Assembly: GCA_021767705.1 (NCBI GenBank)
Contig: JAASSU010000004.1
Location: 1-40,148 of the forward strand
DNA: 40,148 bases
Reading direction: 5' to 3'
From: Bacteroidota bacterium
GTDB lineage: Bacteria; Bacteroidota; Bacteroidia; Bacteroidales; JAIPAH01
This document shows positions 29,727 through 36,845 of the stretch, in pieces. Numbering within the stretch: the first letter of the stretch is position 1; every line of letters starts with the position of its first letter. The translations under genes were made by a program, and so were the position numbers. The notes below the pieces were generated by a model. It saw only the letters and a list, made by a program, of their open reading frames with translations, ran no database searches and was not told the origin of the DNA.

Positions 29727-29845
29727 GTTGCTATGTTTTGTGAGTTACTAAGTTTGATAAGTTACTATGTTTTGTAAGTTACTAAGTTTGATAAGTTACT
29801 AAGTTTAATAAGTTACTAAGTTTTGTAAGTTACTAAGTTTTTGGG
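29727..29845 (+). repeat. AT-rich 17-bp minisatellite, 7 units (GTTACTAAGTTTGATAA-type)
   Basis: Seven contiguous 17-bp units starting at 29727, 29744, 29761, 29778, 29795, 29812, 29829. Confidence 0.95.
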
Positions 29846-29878
29846 TTAATCTTGTGTTTAGGAAATTGAAAATAAAAT

Positions 29879-30442
29879 ATGAAAGTAATAGGAATCACAG
29901 GAACGATTGGTGCGGGAAAAGGGACGATTGTGGAATACCTGACCTCAGAAAAAGGGTTTTTGCATTATTCGGTACGGGCCTTTCTGGTGGAAGAGCTGGG
30001 GCGGCGCAACATGCCTGTCAACCGCGATACGATGACCTCGCTGGCCAATGAGCTACGGGCTCAGAACTCTCCTTCCTACATCACCGATGCCCTGCATGAG
30101 CGGGCAACCTTGGCCGGAAAAAGCGCGGTTATAGAAAGCATCCGCACGCCCGGCGAAATTGATTCACTCCGCACAAAGGGCGATTTTTTGCTTTTTGCGG
30201 TGGATGCAAAACCCGAAACCCGCTATCAACGCATCGTAGCAAGAAAATCGGAAACCGACAGCATCACATGGGATACCTTTCTGGATAACGAAAAGCGTGA
30301 AATGAATTCCGCCGATCCTAACAAGCAAAACCTTCGAAAATGCATTGAAATGGCCGATTACGTTTTTAATAACGACAGAAGCATTGAAGATCTTTATTCT
30401 GAAGTGGAAAAGGTTTTGGAAGAAGAAGGACTGGGCGTTTAG
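29879..30442 (+). CDS. P-loop nucleotide kinase-like AAA family ATPase
   Basis: MKVIGITGTIGAGKGTIVEYL Walker A; overall resembles dephospho-CoA/NMP kinase-like proteins. Confidence 0.8.
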   Translation: MKVIGITGTIGAGKGTIVEYLTSEKGFLHYSVRAFLVEELGRRNMPVNRDTMTSLANELRAQNSPSYITDALHERATLAGKSAVIESIRTPGEIDSLRTKGDFLLFAVDAKPETRYQRIVARKSETDSITWDTFLDNEKREMNSADPNKQNLRKCIEMADYVFNNDRSIEDLYSEVEKVLEEEGLGV

Positions 30443-30754
30443 CTATTTTCTTTTCTTTAATTGTTTCCCGAATTGGTTAGGATCTCTCCTATTGTCCCAT
30501 ATCATCAGAACTGTTATTGATTCTGGTTCATCCTCATATATAATGTGGTAATCACGAACAATCTTCACACGTGCATTTCCATTATCTGTCTTTCTGCCTA
30601 TTGCCGGATTCATGGCAACAAGTTGCAGAGCTTCGTCTATTAAGTATGAAAGCTTATAGCTATACGCTGAAGACTTATTTCTTTCTTTCCAATAAAGAAG
30701 TATTTTTCGATAATCAACAAGTGCCTTGCTTGTCCAAATTATTCTTTTAGCCAT
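30443..30754 (-). CDS. RelE/ParE-superfamily toxin
   Basis: KRIIWTSKALVDYRKILLYWKERNKSSAYSYKLSYLIDEALQLVAMNPAIGRKTDNGNARVKIVRDYHIIYEDEPESITVLMIWDNRRDPNQF. Confidence 0.88.
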   Translation of the reverse strand: MAKRIIWTSKALVDYRKILLYWKERNKSSAYSYKLSYLIDEALQLVAMNPAIGRKTDNGNARVKIVRDYHIIYEDEPESITVLMIWDNRRDPNQFGKQLKKRK

Positions 30755-30969
30755 CCTTTTACTTTTTCCTTTACTTCATCATTGGAATAAGTATTTCCTT
30801 TAAGGATATCCAACCTTGCTTCTTCAACTACACTTTTTTGATATTCATTAAGCTCATAGGGTTCTGATTCTTCTATGTTAAGCATATGATGGAGCTCTTT
30901 CAACAAATGGATGTTGTTCGATTTTTCTATTTGAGAAATAATTTTATTCTTGAGTTCAATAGTTGTCAT
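30739..30969 (-). CDS. Antitoxin partner of the RelE/ParE-like toxin
   Basis: 76 aa ORF directly upstream of and overlapping (16 nt) the toxin; acidic/helical, typical of the partner position. Confidence 0.75.
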   Translation of the reverse strand: MTTIELKNKIISQIEKSNNIHLLKELHHMLNIEESEPYELNEYQKSVVEEARLDILKGNTYSNDEVKEKVKGWLKE

Positions 30970-31088
30970 TACATTATGATTTATGACAAAAATAAACTTT
31001 TAAAATCCGATTTGCAATTCTTTTAGTTTCTAAAGCAGGTTTGCCTGCCATAGATATTTTCCCTAATTTTCCAGAAAATTTACAAGCT

Positions 31089-31589
31089 ATGCCTGAAGAG
31101 AAAAAATCTACCTACAGACGCCCTTCGTGGGATGAATATTTTATGGAAATTGCCAAGACGGTTGCCACCCGCGCCACCTGCGATCGGGGGCGCGCCGGCT
31201 GTGTGGTCGTCCGCGATCGCCAGATTCTGGTTACCGGCTATGTGGGCTCGCCACGCGGACTGGCACACTGCGACGATGTAGGGCATTACATGAAAAAAGT
31301 GGTTCATGAAGACGGACACGTTTCGCAGCACTGCGTCCGCACCATCCACGCCGAACAAAACGCCATCACACAGGCCGCCCGCCTGGGAATCCCGTTGCAA
31401 GGCAGTACCATGTACGTGCGAATGACGCCCTGCCGCACCTGCGCCATGCTGATTATCAATGTAGGCGTTGAACGTGTGGTCTGCGAAAAGAAATACCACG
31501 CCGGACAAGAATCTGAAGAGATGTTCCGGGAGGCCGGGGTGAAACTCGAGTATTTTAGTGAGGAAGTCCTGAAATATAAAGACCAATAA
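31089..31589 (+). CDS. dCMP deaminase
   Basis: RPSWDEYFMEIAKTVATRATCDRGRAGCVVVRDRQILVTGYVGSPRGL, TIHAEQNAI, TPCRTCAMLIINVGVERVV. ATG 31089 preferred over 31041. Confidence 0.93.
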   Translation: MPEEKKSTYRRPSWDEYFMEIAKTVATRATCDRGRAGCVVVRDRQILVTGYVGSPRGLAHCDDVGHYMKKVVHEDGHVSQHCVRTIHAEQNAITQAARLGIPLQGSTMYVRMTPCRTCAMLIINVGVERVVCEKKYHAGQESEEMFREAGVKLEYFSEEVLKYKDQ

Positions 31590-31602
31590 AAAACCAACTG
31601 CT

Positions 31603-33573
31603 TTGAAGCTGAGATCCGGTATCATTTTCTTTCTGTTTTTAATGCTTTCTTTTTCAGGAAAACCTGCTTCAGCACAGGAACTCCCTGAAACAAGCCAGGA
31701 GGATTTTCAGCTTGAACTGCCGGATATTTTGGTGGCCGGAGTGAACCAGGACTACAAAATCATCCTTACCGATCCGGATCTCGTAGGTCATTTTGAGCAG
31801 CAAAAAATCCTGACCAACATCAACGGCAGAACTGAAGAGCTGGTTTTTGAAAATGGAGTAGCCACCTTTAACCTGAAGCTCAAACCGAAAGACGAATACG
31901 AAATACGGTCACAACTGTTTGCTTTTGAGGGAGAGACTAAAAGCATCCCTTTGTGGATGTCTGTCCTGCCACCCCTCATAGCCATACTGATGGCCCTGGT
32001 GCTGAAGGAAGTCTTTTCTGCACTTTTTACCGGCATCCTGGTGGGTACCACTATCATTTATCACTACGCCGGAAACAATCTTTTTATCTCGGTTTTTAAA
32101 GGGATATTTGCCATTGCTGAAGATTACCTCATTGAAGCCCTGTTCGACACCGGCCACCTCTCCATCATCGTATTCTCCATGCTTATCGGAGGCATGGTCA
32201 ACCTGATTACCCGAAATGGCGGGATGAAGGGGGTGGTCAGTAAGCTGTCGAAATATGCCAACAACACGCAATCCGGACAGTTTGTAACCTGGCTACTGGG
32301 GGTGGCTATTTTCTTCGACGATTATGCCAATACACTGGTGGTGGGAAACACGATGCGTCCGGTAACCGATCGGCTGAAAATCTCGCGTCAGAAGCTGGCT
32401 TACATCGTCGATTCCACGGCAGCGCCCATTGCAGCCATCGCTTTTGTCACTACCTGGATAGGCGCTGAGCTAAGTTATATCCACGATGGGATTGCTTCTA
32501 TTGGGTTAAGCATGAGCCCTTACACGATTTTCCTGAATTCGCTCGCTTATTCTTTCTACCCAATTTTCGCATTGTTGTTCATTGTTTTCCTGGTGTGGAA
32601 ACAGCGTGATTTTGGTCCGATGTACAAAGCCGAATGTCATGCACGCAAACACGGTGTGAGTGCCGAAGATGATGCCGATGGCTTTTCCAACAAGCTCAAC
32701 GAGCTGGAAGTTCCTGAACACATCCGTCCGAAAGCCTACAACGCCATTATTCCTGTCGCCATTATCATTTTAGGCACTTTAGCAGGATTGCTTTACACCG
32801 GCTGGGACGACGCTGTCTGGCAACAAGATGTATCCTTCACGAAAAAGCTTTCAGCTACTATCGGAGCGGCCGATTCCTATAAGGCACTGCTTTGGTCTTC
32901 TTTATCGGGAGTGCTGGTGGCTATTCTGATGACGCTTTCGCAGAAGCTGCTGTCGCTGAAAGATTCGGTTGACAGCCTGATTAACGGCTTCCGCACCATG
33001 CTCACGGCCATCATTATCCTGGTTATGGCCTGGTCGATAGCCACTGTGACCGAACACATGCATACCGCCGATTTTATCTCAAAAATACTGGTAGAGGTAC
33101 AGATGACCCCATACCTTGTTCCGGCACTCACTTTCGTGATGGCGGCCCTGGTGGCCTTCAGCACAGGCTCTAGCTGGGGAACCATGGCGATCCTCTATCC
33201 GCTGATACTTCCGGCCTCCTGGCTCATCGCACAGGAAAACGGATTAGACACCACACAGAGTTACAACATCTTTTTTAATGTGGTATCATCCGTGCTGGCT
33301 GGCTCTGTGTTGGGCGATCACTGCTCGCCCATTTCCGACACCACCATCCTCAGCTCGCTGGCCAGTTCGTGTAACCACATCGAGCACGTCCGAACGCAAC
33401 TTCCCTACGCACTGGCTGTAGGTGGTGTAGCTATTTTTGTTGGTACCATTCCTTCTGCCTACGGAGTTTCTTCATGGCTTCTCTTTCCCGCAGGAGCCCT
33501 TATTTTGTATCTTATCGTGATAGTAGCCGGAAAAAACACAGGTGAGAATGTTGGATGCAAATCTGAGTCATGA
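31603..33573 (+). CDS. NhaC-family Na+/H+ antiporter with N-terminal signal peptide and extracytoplasmic domain
   Basis: IFFDDYANTLVVGNTMRPVTDRLKISRQKLAYIVDSTAAPIAAIAFVTTWIGAELSYI and LAGSVLGDHCSPISDTTILSSLASSCNHIEHVRTQLPYAL are NhaC-type; N-term MKLRSGIIFFLFLMLSFSGKPASAQ. TTG start. Confidence 0.88.
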   Translation: MKLRSGIIFFLFLMLSFSGKPASAQELPETSQEDFQLELPDILVAGVNQDYKIILTDPDLVGHFEQQKILTNINGRTEELVFENGVATFNLKLKPKDEYEIRSQLFAFEGETKSIPLWMSVLPPLIAILMALVLKEVFSALFTGILVGTTIIYHYAGNNLFISVFKGIFAIAEDYLIEALFDTGHLSIIVFSMLIGGMVNLITRNGGMKGVVSKLSKYANNTQSGQFVTWLLGVAIFFDDYANTLVVGNTMRPVTDRLKISRQKLAYIVDSTAAPIAAIAFVTTWIGAELSYIHDGIASIGLSMSPYTIFLNSLAYSFYPIFALLFIVFLVWKQRDFGPMYKAECHARKHGVSAEDDADGFSNKLNELEVPEHIRPKAYNAIIPVAIIILGTLAGLLYTGWDDAVWQQDVSFTKKLSATIGAADSYKALLWSSLSGVLVAILMTLSQKLLSLKDSVDSLINGFRTMLTAIIILVMAWSIATVTEHMHTADFISKILVEVQMTPYLVPALTFVMAALVAFSTGSSWGTMAILYPLILPASWLIAQENGLDTTQSYNIFFNVVSSVLAGSVLGDHCSPISDTTILSSLASSCNHIEHVRTQLPYALAVGGVAIFVGTIPSAYGVSSWLLFPAGALILYLIVIVAGKNTGENVGCKSES

Positions 33574-34349
33574 CGCTACTTGAGATCCTGATTCTTTTGG
33601 TTGCCGGACTGTTGGTAGGGTTTATCAACACGCTGGCCGGCGGTGCTACTATCATCTCTCTTTCAGTGCTGATGTTTATGGGCTTGCCGCTCAATGTAGC
33701 TAACGGCACTCACCGCATCGCTGCAGCTTTTCAAACCATCACCTCTGTTTCCACCTTTCGGGCTAAAAAAGTGCTTGAATGGAAAAAAGGACTTGCTTTG
33801 GCCATTCCCGTCGTTATTGGCTCGATTGCCGGGGCGCGGGTAGCCATCGAAATCAATGAAGCCATTTTTGAGAAAATAGTAGCCATCGTAATGGTGCTTA
33901 TCATGTTCCTGATTTTGCTCAAACCCCAGCGCTGGGTTGAAGGGAAGCAGGAGCTGATCGACAAAAAACTAAGCTGGAAACAAGTCCTGCTCTTTTTTTT
34001 GCTGGGCCTTTACGGCGGATTTATTTATGTGGGCATTGGATATTTTCTGCTTACCGCGATTGTTCTTTCTGTGGGCTATGATGTGGTTAAAGCCAACGCT
34101 ATCAAAGTACTCATTGTGATGCTGTATGTACCCTTCACTATCGGCGTTTTTATGTGGGGCGGAATGATTGATTGGCAATATGGCCTGGTGCTGGCTGCTG
34201 GGCAAGTGGCCGGAGCATACATCGGCGCCCGCTCTGCCGTGGTGCGGGGAGCCGGCTTTGTGCGGTGGGTGATGGTAGTCTTTATCCTCTTCAGCGTATT
34301 GCACCTTACCGGGATAATGGATATTCAAAAGCTGTTGTTATCGATCTAA
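33570..34349 (+). CDS. Sulfite exporter TauE/SafE family protein
   Basis: GLLVGFINTLAGGATIISLSVLMFMGLPLNVANGTHRIA; multiple TM segments; 4-nt ATGA overlap with NhaC gene. Confidence 0.92.
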   Translation: MTLLEILILLVAGLLVGFINTLAGGATIISLSVLMFMGLPLNVANGTHRIAAAFQTITSVSTFRAKKVLEWKKGLALAIPVVIGSIAGARVAIEINEAIFEKIVAIVMVLIMFLILLKPQRWVEGKQELIDKKLSWKQVLLFFLLGLYGGFIYVGIGYFLLTAIVLSVGYDVVKANAIKVLIVMLYVPFTIGVFMWGGMIDWQYGLVLAAGQVAGAYIGARSAVVRGAGFVRWVMVVFILFSVLHLTGIMDIQKLLLSI

Positions 34350-34386
34350 TTCTTTTAGATGAAGTCATTGCAAATTAAACATTAAG

Positions 34387-34649
34387 TAGGCACGCGTCTC
34401 AGACGCGCGCAAGCTATCGATGTGGCTTTAGCTGGCGCGCGATTGCATCGCGTGCCTAATGCTCTTCGCGTTTGTAACGCTATCAACCATACTAATTTTA
34501 AAATCCTGCACTTCATTTTATACCATAAAATGTCATTGCAAATGACAAGTTCAGTCTGCACGCGTCTCAGACGCGCGCAAGCTATCGATGTGACTTTGGC
34601 TGGCGCGCGATTGCATCGCGTGCCTAATGCTCTTCGCGTTTGTAACGCG
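34387..34649 (+). repeat. Left RAYT-flanking unit: palindromic core 1 (34387-34458), hairpin spacer, palindromic core 2 (34558-34623) and tail
   Basis: TAGGCACGCGTCTCAGACGCGCGCAAGCTATCGATGTGGCTTTAGCTGGCGCGCGATTGCATCGCGTGCCTA with near-identical second copy; spacer and tail repeated in the right unit. Confidence 0.95.
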
Positions 34650-34654
34650 CATAG

Positions 34655-35206
34655 CTACACAATATCCACGACAACATCCAATACAGAATCTAATTCTGCA
34701 TAATTTCTGGCTGAACTAAATAAATAATCTTCAGAGCTACTGACAATCATTTCTTTCACGGGATTTAAATGAATGTAGTTAAGTTTTTGTTTGTAAAATT
34801 TTGACGAATAAATAACTTCTGGATGATTCCCATCTTGCCATACTTTATAGTTTTTTATCCTTTTCAGCGTTTTTCCATAATATCTGAAATAAGATAAAAG
34901 CCAGTTTCTGCGACTTTCAGGTTCTTCAGTAATCTGTTCGATAAGCTTCTTCGATGTAAACTTCTTGAAATCTCTTAATATATCCGACAATGTATTTTCA
35001 CCCACCCCCCTGCAAATCATATGCAAATGATTTGTCATCAAACACCAGCCGTAAATTTCTAATCCTTTATGTTGCTGACAATACTTCAACGAATCAACTA
35101 TTGTAAACTTGTAATTTTTTCTTGTGAATAAATCGAACCAACCCACTACAGTTAGCGTTACGAAATAAGCTTTTTCTGGCTCATGTATCTTATACTTCTC
35201 TGACAT
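34655..35206 (-). mobile_element. REP-associated tyrosine transposase (RAYT; IS200-like Y1 HUH protein), CDS
   Basis: AYFVTLTVVGWFDLFTRKNY, HUH motif in GWCLMTNHLHMICRG, KLNYIHLNPVK with candidate catalytic Tyr; flanked by structured repeats. Confidence 0.93.
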
Positions 35207-35279
35207 GATGGTTATTTTTGAGGCAAAGCACTAATATAAGGAAAAAGAATCGAAGTCCCGGATTAATTTTGGTATTAGA

Positions 35280-35541
35280 TAGGCACGCGTCTCAGACCGC
35301 CAGCTAATGCTGTGGCTTTAGCTGGCGCGCGATTGCATCGCGTGCCTACTACTTTCAGCGTTTGTAACGCTATCAACCATACTAATTTTAAAATCCTGCA
35401 CTTCATTTTATACCATAAAATGTCATTGCAAATGACAAGTTCAATCTGCACGCGTCTCAGACGCGCGCAAGCTATCGATGTGGCTTTGGCTGGCGCGCGA
35501 TTGCATCGCGTGCCTACTACTTTCAGCGTTTGTAACGCTAT
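35280..35541 (+). repeat. Right RAYT-flanking unit: palindromic core 3 (35280-35348), hairpin spacer, palindromic core 4 (35448-35513) and tail; direct repeat of left unit
   Basis: Same core-spacer-core-tail order and orientation as 34387-34649. Confidence 0.95.
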
Positions 35542-35544
35542 CAC

Positions 35545-36411
35545 CTAAACAAATACAACATGCACCTTATTTTCCGGATGTACTACAAAGTTAAACTGGT
35601 CTTTAAACCTATCGATTTCAAGGATACGTTTCCGGTCGATCCACTCGGCCAGGCGGTGATATTTTTGTCCGTATTTGTCTTTCTTAAACATGAACTTACG
35701 GACCATTTTGCGGCCCACCACATAATCATGTGCATCGCCCAGTGCTTCCTGGAGGTTTTTAAACTCTTTGAGGGTGAACTCTTTACTGTTAATTCTTAGC
35801 TTCCTGACCTTCAACATCTCCATCAGGTACACAACCTTTTTAAAATCCTTCCTGCTTTCGTGCATCACATCATCATCACTGATAAAATGCGGCATTTCCA
35901 GTCTTGCTTTTTCAAGTAAAAGCCCGGCCTGGCTTTCAGCTTCGCGCAAAAGCATTTCATCTGAGAGTATGTGCGAAAGCGGGACTTTTACCATTTCGAA
36001 ATGCATCTGTGGCATAAAATCGTGTTTATGCACCTGAAATCTTCGTTTCGCTTTTTGCAGTCGCTTCACCATATATTTCTGAAGTGCCGGAATACTGATG
36101 CTTAATTCATGCGCAGTATCATTTAAACGCTGCATCTGCACCTGCCGGTCTCTTATCGGCGAAAGCAGCTTAAAGAAACTCCGCTCGTTGGCGATGCTTT
36201 CATCGGCCACAATTTGCTCATCGAATAAAGAAAGAAACCACATTAAAACACGCATGCGCTTCACAGATACCCGAAAATCATGAACGGCTTCCTCATCAAA
36301 ATCATCCTTAACCGATTGCATATTCATAAAGGCTGTTTCAATCTGTTTGTCAGCATATTCAATGATATACTCCTTAAAAGGAATTCTTTCCGCTGATTTC
36401 TCTTTAAACAT
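35545..36411 (-). CDS. CHAD domain-containing protein
   Basis: EEAVHDFRVSVKRMRVLMWFLSLF, HESRKDFKKVVYLMEML, LQEALGDAHDYVVGRKMV conserved-His CHAD pattern. Confidence 0.9.
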   Translation of the reverse strand: MFKEKSAERIPFKEYIIEYADKQIETAFMNMQSVKDDFDEEAVHDFRVSVKRMRVLMWFLSLFDEQIVADESIANERSFFKLLSPIRDRQVQMQRLNDTAHELSISIPALQKYMVKRLQKAKRRFQVHKHDFMPQMHFEMVKVPLSHILSDEMLLREAESQAGLLLEKARLEMPHFISDDDVMHESRKDFKKVVYLMEMLKVRKLRINSKEFTLKEFKNLQEALGDAHDYVVGRKMVRKFMFKKDKYGQKYHRLAEWIDRKRILEIDRFKDQFNFVVHPENKVHVVFV

Positions 36412-36503
36412 CTATACCTCCAATTAGCAAGACACTATTTTTCAACGAATTCATCTTTAAAAATAAGACAAATTTTCTATTCTGTAAAGTACTTTTCTAA
36501 AGC

Positions 36504-36545
36504 CAAAAAAGCCCGATACAGTATATCAAAACTGAACCGGGCTTT
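36504..36545 (-). terminator. Intrinsic terminator downstream of HMA-domain gene
   Basis: On minus strand AAAGCCCGGTTCAG-loop-CTGTATCGGGCTTTTTT (stem with two mismatches plus T-run). Confidence 0.7.
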
Positions 36546-36568
36546 CATAACCTTGCTTTAAGGATTGC

Positions 36569-36802
36569 TTATCCGAAAAGTCCTCCCAGAAAACCCTTTT
36601 TCGGCACCGCCTGATAACCTGCGGCTTCAAAGGCTTTCTTTATGTCTTCTTCATTCACATTTCCTTCAATGGTTACTTCACTTTCCTTGCCTTTCAGATC
36701 CACATTCCAGTTCTGGATATCCAGTTCTTCGAGATGTGGTTTCACCTTGCTCACACATCCGTTGCATGTCAGGTTCGATTTAAACTTCATTTTATTACTC
36801 AT
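36569..36802 (-). CDS. Heavy-metal-associated (HMA) domain protein, copper chaperone-like
   Basis: KFKSNLTCNGCVSKVKPHLEELDIQNWNVDLKGKESEVTIEGNVNEEDIKKAFEAAGY; start 36802 (MSNKMKF) preceded by GGAGGAA. Confidence 0.85.
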   Translation of the reverse strand: MSNKMKFKSNLTCNGCVSKVKPHLEELDIQNWNVDLKGKESEVTIEGNVNEEDIKKAFEAAGYQAVPKKGFLGGLFG

Positions 36803-36845
36803 TAATTCCTCCTCTTTTTTATTGATGATACAAAAATTCAAATTC

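Noticed and set aside
29727-29845. CRISPR or iteron origin for the 17-bp repeats
   Set aside because: Units are contiguous with no spacers, and no replication protein is nearby; treated as a minisatellite.
31035-31048. GCAGG-TTTG-CCTGC hairpin before the dCMP deaminase
   Set aside because: Only a 5-bp stem in a short intergenic region; cannot be distinguished from chance.
31080-31625. 181-aa minus-strand ORF
   Set aside because: Antisense to the dCMP deaminase; shadow ORF.
34422-34703. ORF spanning the left repeat (LAGARLHRVPNALRVCNA...)
   Set aside because: It is a read-through of the palindromic repeat cores; the same peptide recurs from each copy and on both strands (35275-35544 -, 35312-35548 +). 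Not a real CDS.
34387-35541. CRISPR array
   Set aside because: Only four cores, spacers are repeated rather than unique, no Cas genes; the RAYT explains the association.
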